A stretch of DNA of 53,910 nucleotides, from the NCBI GenBank assembly GCA_050247075.1, contig JBFWUW010000053.1, positions 1 through 53,910 on the forward strand, given 5' to 3'. The translations under genes and the position numbers were made by a program. Position 1 is the first letter of the stretch; each line of letters begins with the position of its first letter. Origin of the DNA: JBFWUW01 sp050247075. GTDB taxonomy: Bacteria; Planctomycetota; Planctomycetia; Pirellulales; JBFWUW01. Shown one piece after another: positions 23,788 to 31,196 of this stretch. The notes beneath the pieces are model-generated. The model searched no databases. It saw only the letters and a program-made list of their open reading frames with translations, and was not told where the DNA came from.

Positions 23788-25535
23788 CAGCCGCGCAGCC
23801 TTTCTCGCAATCGCCTGGCCGCTGCCGCCGGTTCGTCGGCGTTGCAAACCGCGGCGGAAACGGCAATGCGCCGACAGCCAACGTCCAACAAGAGCGGAAT
23901 GTTCTGTTCGTCGATGCCGCCAATGGCGAAAGCGGGCAGGCGGATCTCGTCGCACACGGCAGCCACCACCTCTATCCCCACGAAATCGTCGAAGGCCTTG
24001 GTGCCGGAGGGAAACGTCGGCCCGATACCGATATAGTCGGCACCGTCCAACACAGCCTGCCGGGCCTGCGCCAGCGAGTGCGTCGAGACCCCCACCAGGC
24101 AGCCGGGCCCGACGATCGAACGCGCGGCATGAACGGACAGTTCCTCCTGGCCCACATGCACGCCATCGGCACCGGCAAGCGCCGCCAGGTCGGGGCGATC
24201 ATTCACAATCAACAGCGTGCGGCTAGTGGCGGTAATCTCCCGCAACAGCCCGGCCCGCGACAGAAGCTGGCGGTCGTTGAGCCGTTTATCGCGAAGCTGC
24301 AAGACATCGGTCCCGGCGGCCACAAGCTGCTCGGCCAATTCCCGAAACTCCCTCTCATTGGCCCGGCCATCCAGCAAAACATACAACCGGGCGTCGGCCA
24401 GTGCACCGCGCCGGGCGGTCGTACGCACGGCCCGTTCCAAGGTATAAGTCCGGTAACGTAGCTGTTTTACGGAAGTCGCCAAGGCAGTATCGCGGAGCTT
24501 GCCAAATTCCTCCAGCGTGCGCAAGGCTTCTTGCACCCGTTTGAAGTTGGCCGTGGCGATCTCTGCCGGCCCACGGCGGCGTTCCTCGCCAGCCGTTGAG
24601 AGTTCCACGCCCACGTCGCGTAAGGTATCGCGGGCCGCAAGCAATTCGCCCAGCGGAACGGCTTGCAGCGCGGCGGCCAGTTCGTGCCGCAGCCCCTTCA
24701 GCAGGCCAGTTAAATGTCTGTCATCAAGCACGAACCGCGTGTAGTCCTCAATAACCCGCAACCCTTCACGAGCACGGTTCGCGGCGGCATCCAGAACGCG
24801 CAAGATAGCCAGTTCACCGCTGGAAGCCGCCGGTTGCAAGACCGGCGGCTGGGCGATCTGCGGAAGAGCCGCGGGCAACTCCACCGCTAGCGGACGCCGC
24901 AAGGTTGCGACATCTTCCAGCGAACGGCTCAATGAACCATGCTCTTCGATGATAGACGTCATCCGATCGTGCGTCCCGACTTGCACAAGCAGCCGGGGAG
25001 GGGGTTCGTCGTCGGGCATTTCCAGCATCCCGGTCGTGCTCAAGCCCTCGTCTTGGTCCGTGCCGCACGGGGGCGAATCGACCTGGCCATAGGCCCGCAA
25101 GAGCTGGACTTCAAACTCGGCCGGTTCAAAGCCCTGGCCCGTCAGCCATTCGGCTACATCCCCCTCCTCATTGAGCAAGCCCCACAGTAAGTGGTCGGTG
25201 GCCACCACGAAAGGCTCTAAGTGCCCCAACCGTGAGTGGATCGACCGTAGCAGCATCCGCAAGTTGCGAGAAATCACCGTGGGGGGGGCGGGCTCCAGCG
25301 GTTCGTCGCCCGAGCGATGGCTAAGAAATGGAACGGCTAGTTCTGGCCAGTGCCTACAGATGAGATTGACACTCACCTGGCGAGCGGCCAGCAGCGTACC
25401 CGCCCGCGATTCCTCCTCCGCGGCCAAGGCCAGCAGCAGTTCTGGGGACCGCCAGCGCCCCTCGGCGTCGGGCGGAGCCAGCCGGGTGGCGGCATCCAAG
25501 GCACGAAGCGCGGCGGAAGTAAACTCGTAGTGCAT
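23787..25535 (-). CDS. thiE: Clp_N-ThiD2-ThiE fusion, thiamine-phosphate synthase
   Basis: A 582-residue three-part protein. Residues 1-150 hold two Clp N-terminal-type helical repeats (FTSAALRALDAATRLA; ATDHLLWGLLNEEGDVAEWL). A Pro/Glu-rich linker runs to about 240. Residues about 243-375 resemble the ThiD2 domain (ILRVLDAAANRAREGLRVIE, RDVGVEL). Residues about 382-582 are ThiE, with VLQLRDK, LLIVNDRPDLAALAGADGVH, VGVSTHSLAQARQAV, YIGIGPTFPSGTK and FAIGGID, so the synthase that joins HMP-PP to THZ-P looks intact. The ATG at 25535 starts the Clp_N repeat and lies 40 bp after mlaD. It is translationally coupled to the CYTH gene. thiC is 3.4 kb upstream. Confidence 0.88.
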   Translation of the reverse strand: MHYEFTSAALRALDAATRLAPPDAEGRWRSPELLLALAAEEESRAGTLLAARQVSVNLICRHWPELAVPFLSHRSGDEPLEPAPPTVISRNLRMLLRSIHSRLGHLEPFVVATDHLLWGLLNEEGDVAEWLTGQGFEPAEFEVQLLRAYGQVDSPPCGTDQDEGLSTTGMLEMPDDEPPPRLLVQVGTHDRMTSIIEEHGSLSRSLEDVATLRRPLAVELPAALPQIAQPPVLQPAASSGELAILRVLDAAANRAREGLRVIEDYTRFVLDDRHLTGLLKGLRHELAAALQAVPLGELLAARDTLRDVGVELSTAGEERRRGPAEIATANFKRVQEALRTLEEFGKLRDTALATSVKQLRYRTYTLERAVRTTARRGALADARLYVLLDGRANEREFRELAEQLVAAGTDVLQLRDKRLNDRQLLSRAGLLREITATSRTLLIVNDRPDLAALAGADGVHVGQEELSVHAARSIVGPGCLVGVSTHSLAQARQAVLDGADYIGIGPTFPSGTKAFDDFVGIEVVAAVCDEIRLPAFAIGGIDEQNIPLLLDVGCRRIAVSAAVCNADEPAAAARRLRERLRG

Positions 25536-25575
25536 TCCGCCATTTTGGCAGACCGTTGCTGAATCCGCAAATCGC

Positions 25576-26670
25576 CTAGTTCTTGGCACCCGTGCTGCGG
25601 CGGATGGCACCCCCTACGCCGATCGTTTCCGGGTGGCGGGCAATTCTGTCCGTGAAAATCCGCACATCCTTGATGATCGGCTTGATATCACGGGTGAGTT
25701 GGTTGATGTTGGCCGTGGCGGAGTTGAGATTCTCGTACAGCTCGGGATCATTGATCAGGCGGCCCAGCGTGCCGTCGCTGCTGTTGAGGCTTTCGCTGAA
25801 GTCGTTCAGGCGGATGACGAGCTTTTCTACCTGCGAGAGGGTGTTGTCCACCTTGCCCACGATAGATGCACCTTTTTGCCCCAGCGGCTCGGTGATTCCT
25901 TCCAGGTTTTCCAGATTGCGGTCGGCCAGTTCCATGGTGTGTTTCATGCTTGTGATGGCGCCGCGCAGCTCGTTCATGACATCGGGCACGTCCGCCAGCG
26001 AAGTCTTAATCGCCTGCTTGAGCTGCGGGTCGCCCAGCACATCACCCACGCTGTCGGCGGCCGTCTTAACGCTATCCAAGGTCTGTTCGGCCCGCGTCAC
26101 CACGCGTTGCACGGCCCCTTCGTTGTCATCCACCAGCACGGTCAGCCGGCGCGACAATTCGCTAATGTCGCGGCTGGCTTGCATGGCCGAATCCATCAGG
26201 TCGGTCATGCGGCCCTCCATGTCTGAGGCCATCCGCAAAGGGTTCGTCGCTACGCGGCCTTCCAGCGGCGTGTCGGGCGTGTTGGGTTCGATGACCTCCC
26301 GCGCCAAGTTCTTGTCGGGCAATGGCATCCAGACCAAGGTTGAATCGCCCAGCAGCGTTGACTCGATCTTGCAGAACTCGTTGCCATGCAAGCGGCGCTC
26401 GGCGTCAATATCGAGCGAGACGAGCGCGCCGCCGCGCTCACCCGGCCCGTCCAGCAGCCTGACCTCGTTCACGCGGCCAATCAGCACGCCGCTCTTGCGG
26501 ACAGGCGTATCCTTGGAGACACCGGGGGCCTCGTCAAAATGGATGTACAGCCGATAGTGGGTCGTGGCGAACTTGGGAACGTTGCCAAACAACAGCACCA
26601 AAATGCCGGTGATGATCAAGGTTGCCAAGACCATCACACCCACGCGAAATTTTACGATGCGTTCATCCAT
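25576..26670 (-). CDS. mlaD: MlaD-type MCE-domain lipid-transport protein
   Basis: A 364-residue protein anchored by one N-terminal helix (about 10-29: VGVMVLATLIITGILVLLFG). An MCE domain follows at about 38-110 (YRLYIHFDEAPGVSKDTPVRKSGV, IGRVNEVRL). The rest is long and helical with heptad-like spacing (MQASRDISELSRRL, QTLDSVKTAADSVGDVL), as expected for the periplasmic hexameric channel. MlaD passes phospholipids between the inner-membrane MlaFE transporter and the outer membrane. It is encoded downstream of mlaE and mlaF, with a 221-bp gap to mlaF that carries two hairpins. Confidence 0.88.
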   Translation of the reverse strand: MDERIVKFRVGVMVLATLIITGILVLLFGNVPKFATTHYRLYIHFDEAPGVSKDTPVRKSGVLIGRVNEVRLLDGPGERGGALVSLDIDAERRLHGNEFCKIESTLLGDSTLVWMPLPDKNLAREVIEPNTPDTPLEGRVATNPLRMASDMEGRMTDLMDSAMQASRDISELSRRLTVLVDDNEGAVQRVVTRAEQTLDSVKTAADSVGDVLGDPQLKQAIKTSLADVPDVMNELRGAITSMKHTMELADRNLENLEGITEPLGQKGASIVGKVDNTLSQVEKLVIRLNDFSESLNSSDGTLGRLINDPELYENLNSATANINQLTRDIKPIIKDVRIFTDRIARHPETIGVGGAIRRSTGAKN

Positions 26671-26891
26671 GCGATCGAAACCGTTAAGGATTGTGTCGCG
26701 TTTCGCTCCGCGAAACGGCGGTGGCCGCGCCGGGTTACGAGCAGCACGGGTGGTATGGCCTTGCCAACGGAAACCGCCAAACCGGTCTTAGGAAGATGCT
26801 GCGCTGTCGCGCCTTCCACGCGGCGCTTTTTCGCGGAGCAAAAAAGCGACACTAACTGATTGGACGTCCCGAAACGCCTCTATCTTTCATA
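26671..26891. repeat. Two related hairpins in the mlaF-mlaD gap
   Basis: CGTTTCG-CTCCG-CGAAACG at 26699-26717 and a longer GCGCTTTTTCGCGGAGCAAAAAAGCG at 26823-26848 are inverted-orientation variants of the same TTTCGC-GGAGC-type hairpin. Read on the minus strand the second one follows mlaF with a short T-rich arm and could attenuate transcription into mlaD. I see no coding frame between them. Confidence 0.5.
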
Positions 26892-27716
26892 TCACGCATT
26901 TCTGCTGCTGATTTCCAGCATCCGCTCGCTGGCGTCACCGCGAATGAATTGCAGCACGCGAGGGTCGCGCGCCCGGTCAATATCGCGGGCGGGTCCGTCG
27001 TAAATGATCTGCGGCTCATCCGGCGTAAGACGCGACAACGGCATGAACATGATCACGCGGTCGGCCACCTTGCGGGCCGTGTGCATGTCGTGCGTGACCA
27101 CGATGCTGGTAACGGGGTGGCTGCGGCGGGTGTTCAGGATTAGCTCGTTGATCACGTCGCTCATGATCGGGTCGAGGCCCGTAGTTGGTTCGTCATAGAG
27201 CATGAGTTCGGGTTCCAAAGCCAACGCCCGCGCCAGGCCGACACGCTTCCGCATGCCGCCAGACAATTCGGCCGGCTTCTTGGTAATGATGCTCTCGGGC
27301 AGACCTACCTCGGCCAGGCGGGCCAGCACCTGTTCTTGCACTTGGCTGGCATCGTGCCGGCCGTGCTGCCGCATGGGAAATGCCACGTTTTGCGCGACGG
27401 TCATGCTGTCGAACAGGGCTGCCCCTTGAAACACGAAGCCAAAACGAATGCGTTGCCGGGTTAGTTCCCGCTCGCTCAATTTCGCCAGATCGTGGCCGTC
27501 GAAGAACATCCGCCCTTTGGTCGGCCGGACGAGGCCAATCATGGTCTTGAGAAAGACCGTTTTGCCGCAGCCGCTCTCGCCAATGATGGCCAAGGTCTGC
27601 CCGCGGGGAATCTCCACGCGAATGTCGCGCAGCACGGCTTGCCGGCCAAAGGTCACGGAGACCTCCTTGGCTTCAACCAGCGGCGGTTCGGTGGATGGCA
27701 GATCAACGACGGACAT
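26892..27716 (-). CDS. mlaF: ABC transporter ATP-binding protein, MlaF type
   Basis: A 274-residue ATPase with Walker A IGESGCGKT (about 39-47), Q-loop region FVFQGAALFDSMTV, signature ELSGGMRKRVGLARAL, Walker B LMLYDEPTTGLDP and H-loop VVTHDMHTA. The MlaF/Mkl subfamily is marked by the GAALFDSMTV motif and the neighbouring MlaE permease. It powers lipid movement at the inner membrane for outer-membrane asymmetry. It starts 36 bp after mlaE, so the two are almost certainly co-transcribed. Confidence 0.93.
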   Translation of the reverse strand: MSVVDLPSTEPPLVEAKEVSVTFGRQAVLRDIRVEIPRGQTLAIIGESGCGKTVFLKTMIGLVRPTKGRMFFDGHDLAKLSERELTRQRIRFGFVFQGAALFDSMTVAQNVAFPMRQHGRHDASQVQEQVLARLAEVGLPESIITKKPAELSGGMRKRVGLARALALEPELMLYDEPTTGLDPIMSDVINELILNTRRSHPVTSIVVTHDMHTARKVADRVIMFMPLSRLTPDEPQIIYDGPARDIDRARDPRVLQFIRGDASERMLEISSRNA

Positions 27717-27752
27717 GGAGCGGCTGTCAGACGGGCCAGGGATAGGCAGTGG

Positions 27753-28616
27753 TTACAAAAAGCGTGGGCCGTTGGGCCAGATGATGTTGTAGACGGAATT
27801 CACGCCGATCCCCAGGAAGAAGTCGGCGATGAGGATGGTGACAAACGAATAGACGAAGGCCGTGGTGGCTGCCCGGCCAACCCCTTCGGCACCGGCGTCG
27901 CAGTGAAAGCCGCGATGGCAACTGATGATGGCAATGGCCGCCCCGAAAAACAGGCTCTTGAAGACGCCGCCAAACAGGTCGAAGTTGCCCACGAACAGCC
28001 GTGAATTGCTCCAGTAGTGGTGCGAGTCGATGCCCAGGTAAAACACGCTGAAGAAGTACCCGCCGACCACACCCATGAAGTCGGCCATGATCGTTAGCGT
28101 GGGAATCAGCACCAGGCAGCCCAAGAAGCGCGGTACGACCAAGTAATGAATGGGGTTGCTGCCCATGCACGTCAGGGCGTCAATCTGTTCCGTAACGCGC
28201 ATGGTGCCCAGTTCGGCCGCCATGGCGCTACCGACGCGGCCGGCCAGCATGGTGGCCGCCAAAACGGGGCCCAATTCGCGGACCAGCGACATATTGATAA
28301 CCGCCCCCATCCGCGTTTCCAGATTAAGAAAGCGGAACTGGTCGTAGCTTTGCACCGCCAGCACCATGCCAATGAACGTGCCCGTCAGCGCCACCACGGG
28401 CAAGCTCAACACGCCGATCTGATAGAACGCCGGCAGCAGCGTCTCTTTTCGCGGCAACCGCGTCACCAACCAGGCGATGGTGCGCATGCCAAAGATGCCG
28501 ACATCCCCCAAGGCCATCACCCAGGAGACAACCAGATCACCCAGATCGGTGATTCGGTTTCCGATCCAGGTGCCGGAAGGCCGCGGCTCGGTGATGGGCT
28601 GTGAGGCTGACGGCAT
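27753..28616 (-). CDS. mlaE: MlaE-family ABC transporter permease
   Basis: A 287-residue permease with the MlaE core: an N-terminal amphipathic segment, VVALTGTFIGMVLAVQSYDQ, the ELGPVLAATMLAGRVGSAMAAELGTMRVTEQID block that defines the family, ALTCMGSNPIHYLVVPRF and a C-terminal hydrophobic stretch. It forms the membrane part of the MlaFEDB-type phospholipid transporter. It heads the mlaE-mlaF-mlaD run, which then continues into the thiE fusion and CYTH genes. No mlaB or mlaC homologue is visible in this window. Confidence 0.92.
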   Translation of the reverse strand: MPSASQPITEPRPSGTWIGNRITDLGDLVVSWVMALGDVGIFGMRTIAWLVTRLPRKETLLPAFYQIGVLSLPVVALTGTFIGMVLAVQSYDQFRFLNLETRMGAVINMSLVRELGPVLAATMLAGRVGSAMAAELGTMRVTEQIDALTCMGSNPIHYLVVPRFLGCLVLIPTLTIMADFMGVVGGYFFSVFYLGIDSHHYWSNSRLFVGNFDLFGGVFKSLFFGAAIAIISCHRGFHCDAGAEGVGRAATTAFVYSFVTILIADFFLGIGVNSVYNIIWPNGPRFL

Positions 28617-28980
28617 GCAGTGGCTTTCTCAATCCATGAGGTGAAGTAGTTGCCAGCGAAAATGCTATCAGCCATCCCTTTGATACCGCGAAGGCTGTAC
28701 GCTTTAGTCGCGGTTACGGCTGTGCAACGCAAGATCGAAAGCCCGCCAGCATTGCGAATGGGCGGCAGCATTGCCGCCTCCGCTGGCAAACCGCTTCGGT
28801 CTTGCGCAGAGCATCCGCTCTGTTTTCGACCGGAATGGGTGCATGGCTAAAGCCGAGTTTGCCGATTAGGCAAACTTTGCGGGCTAGCAACGAAGCAGCA
28901 TGACTCTTGCCGTGCAGGCAACAGGCGCGCTTGGTCCAATGGGCCTCAATCAAAGGCGCGGCGGCCAGCGGCCAAGACCG
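28617..28980. other. Spacer between thiC and mlaE with hairpin repeats
   Basis: No gene seen. GTTTGCC-GATTA-GGCAAAC (28857-28875) is a perfect 7-bp hairpin 106 bp downstream of the thiC stop and may act as a weak terminator, though no T-tract follows on the minus strand. A second GC-rich inverted repeat (GGCGGCAGCATTGCCGCC, about 28761-28778) is typical spacer repeat material. Confidence 0.45.
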
Positions 28981-30306
28981 CTATTTGGCTTCCAGCTCGA
29001 CCAGCGGCTGCTCTTGGTTCATTGCCCGGATTTCCTCGGTGATTTTCATCGAGCAGTACTTAGGCCCGCACATGCTGCAGAAGTGGGCGCTCTTGAAGGT
29101 GTCTTGGGGCAGTGTTTCGTCATGCATCCGGCGGGCCGTTTCGGGATCGAGCGAGTGGCGGAATTGCTCGTTCCAGTCGAAGGCGAAGCGTGCCCGACTA
29201 AGGGCGTCGTCCCGGTCGCGAGCACCCTTACGGCCGCGGGCCAGATCAGCCGCGTGGGCCGCGATTTTATAGGCGATCACCCCTTGCTTGACATCTTCGT
29301 TGTCGGGCAGGCCCAAATGCTCTTTGGGGGTGACATAGCACAGCATGGCCGCCCCACTCCATCCAGCCAATGCCGCGCCGATGGCGCTGGTGATGTGGTC
29401 GTAACCGGGGGCAATGTCGGTCACCAGTGGGCCTAGCACGTAAAACGGGGCTTCGTGGCAGACCTTCATCTGCCGCTTGACGTTCATGTCGATCTGGTCC
29501 ATCGGCACATGGCCGGGCCCTTCCACCATGACTTGCGTCCCCTTGGCCCAACCGCGGGTGGTCAACTCGCCCAGCACGTCTAGCTCGGCGAATTGGGCGG
29601 CGTCGCTGGCATCGGCGATGGAGCCGGGCCGCAGGCTATCACCCAGGCTCCAAGTGACATCGTACTGACGGAAGATGTCGCACAAGTCCTCGAAGTGCGT
29701 GTAAAGCGGATTTTGCTGGCGATGGGTCATCATCCACTTGGCGATTAGCGACCCGCCCCGACTGACGATGCCGGTCACGCGGTTCATGGTGAGGTGCAAA
29801 TGCTCCAGCAAAATGCCGCAGTGGACCGTCATGTAGTCCACGCCTTGCTGGGCCTGATGCTCGCACATATCCAGAAAATGTTGCGGCTTCATATCCTCGA
29901 TATTGCCGCCAAGTTCTTCGAGCATTTGGTAGATTGGCACGGTCCCAATCGGCACGGGCGACGCGGCGATAATCGCCTCGCGAATGCGGTTAATGTCCTT
30001 GCCGGTCGAGAGATCCATAACCGTGTCGGCCCCAAAGTGGACCGACGTATGGAGCTTTTCCAGCTCCGTCTCGATATAGCTGGTGACGGCCGAGTTGCCG
30101 ATGTTGGCGTTGATTTTGGTCTTGGCGGCGATGCCAATGCACATTGGCTCTAGCCGCTGTTTGAGGTGGTTCACGTTGGCCGGAATCACCATCCGCCCGC
30201 GTGCCACTTCGTCGCGGATCAACTCCGGCGACAAATCCTCGCGCTTGGCGACATATTCCATTTCCGGTGTGATCGTGCCCGCTTTGGCTAATTCAAACTG
30301 GGTCAT
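28981..30306 (-). CDS. thiC: Phosphomethylpyrimidine synthase
   Basis: A 441-residue radical SAM enzyme that rearranges AIR into HMP-P for thiamine. Recognised from EDLSPELIRDEVARGRMVIPANVNH, KINANIGNS, VMDLSTGKD, GIVSRGGSL, WSLGDSLRPGS, MVEGPGHVPMDQID, LGPLVTDIAPGYDHITSAIG and the C-terminal cluster motif C-x2-C-x4-C (CSMCGPKYC). The ATG at 30306 (MTQFELAKAGTITPEME) matches the family start; the frame is open to 30423 without family-like sequence. The 90-nt leader shows no TPP riboswitch, so thiamine feedback, if any, works another way. Confidence 0.95.
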   Translation of the reverse strand: MTQFELAKAGTITPEMEYVAKREDLSPELIRDEVARGRMVIPANVNHLKQRLEPMCIGIAAKTKINANIGNSAVTSYIETELEKLHTSVHFGADTVMDLSTGKDINRIREAIIAASPVPIGTVPIYQMLEELGGNIEDMKPQHFLDMCEHQAQQGVDYMTVHCGILLEHLHLTMNRVTGIVSRGGSLIAKWMMTHRQQNPLYTHFEDLCDIFRQYDVTWSLGDSLRPGSIADASDAAQFAELDVLGELTTRGWAKGTQVMVEGPGHVPMDQIDMNVKRQMKVCHEAPFYVLGPLVTDIAPGYDHITSAIGAALAGWSGAAMLCYVTPKEHLGLPDNEDVKQGVIAYKIAAHAADLARGRKGARDRDDALSRARFAFDWNEQFRHSLDPETARRMHDETLPQDTFKSAHFCSMCGPKYCSMKITEEIRAMNQEQPLVELEAK

Positions 30307-30402
30307 CAGGGAAAACTCTGGGGAGAGTGCGGTATTTTGGGTAACGAAAAGCAAGCAGAAAGCCGCGACGGAACTCTTTTTGCGGCAATTGCTTATTACA
30401 AA

Positions 30403-30430
30403 ATCGTAGCCATCGAGGGCCAATTGTCAA
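30403..30430 (-). promoter_or_regulatory. Sigma-70-type promoter of thiC
   Basis: On the minus strand TTGACA (30430-30425), a 16-bp spacer and TACGAT (30408-30403). The predicted start near 30396 gives a leader of about 90 nt. The same TACGAT -10 occurs in the SRP RNA promoter at 42320-42325. Confidence 0.55.
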
Positions 30431-30450
30431 TTCGACGACTTGGCCGAATG

Positions 30451-30485
30451 AAAAACCGGCTCGGCCCCCGCGCGGGCTTCCGGCT
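30451..30485 (-). terminator. Terminator of the ACT-domain gene
   Basis: On the minus strand a GC-rich hairpin (GCCC-GCGC-GGGG core with CCGG arms) is followed by TTTTT, starting 7 bp after the stop codon at 30492. Confidence 0.55.
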
Positions 30486-30491
30486 AATGGC

Positions 30492-30983
30492 CTAATCGTC
30501 TTCCGCCAAGTCGGCTTCGCTGATCATCGTGAAGCCCTTGCTGGCCAGCGTCTCCATGCCCATCTCGATATTGTCCACCATCAGGGCCATCGACGGCGCG
30601 CCGTGAGGACGAACCAGCAACGGGTAGGCTTGCACGATATTGACTTCGGCCTGCAACAACGCGGTGCAAACCCGCAAGAAAGGCTGCGGGCCGGGGGGCA
30701 TCTCCACGCCGATCAAGTCGGTCTCAATCAGGGCCAGTCCGGCGCGCTCCAGAATCTCACGGCCTTGCTCGGGCTGGCTCAACAGAAAACGGACGAAGGC
30801 GCATTCGGTGGCGTCGGCGATAGACAACGCCACAATGCGAACTTTGCTCCCCTCAAACCGCCGGACGACTTCCAACAATTGGCCGACGCGATTCTCCAGA
30901 AAGACTGTGAACTGCCGCAAGGTCGGATAATTGCGGCCACGCATGGTGGAGAAGCCGGTCCCTGTTCCTTCGCCAACGCTCAT
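30492..30983 (-). CDS. Tandem ACT-domain protein
   Basis: A protein of about 163 residues with two ACT-like regulatory modules. The first (about 18-85) reads LRQFTVFLENRVGQLLEVVRRF, then VRIVALSIADATECAFVRFL. The second (about 95-160) reads PQPFLRVCTALLQAEVNIVQAY and ends with EMGMETLASKGFTMISEADL. ACT domains usually bind amino acids, and this architecture resembles stand-alone ACT regulators or acetolactate-synthase small-subunit relatives. The start is uncertain: ATG at 30983 or 30944, while the frame stays open to 31052. It sits just upstream of thiC but is probably closed off by its own terminator. Confidence 0.75.
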   Translation of the reverse strand: MSVGEGTGTGFSTMRGRNYPTLRQFTVFLENRVGQLLEVVRRFEGSKVRIVALSIADATECAFVRFLLSQPEQGREILERAGLALIETDLIGVEMPPGPQPFLRVCTALLQAEVNIVQAYPLLVRPHGAPSMALMVDNIEMGMETLASKGFTMISEADLAEDD

Positions 30984-31196
30984 CCGCAACCCTGGGGTAA
31001 CAGTCAAAAAAACAGCAACCTGGCGGGGCCATGCTGGCCCAGGCGCGGCCAACGCGCGGCACGGGTTAGCCAGAACTATAGGGCAATTTTGGGTAAACCG
31101 TCAATGTTTCAGGAGCAAATTGGGAAAGGGTCTCGAAAGGAGGCAAACAGCGATGGAATTGCCAAGCACAGGCAAGTTCGGGGTAAGCGGCTCTCG

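Noticed and set aside
30307..30480. TPP riboswitch upstream of thiC
   Set aside because: I looked for the conserved CTGAGA and binding-site segments on the minus strand and found neither.
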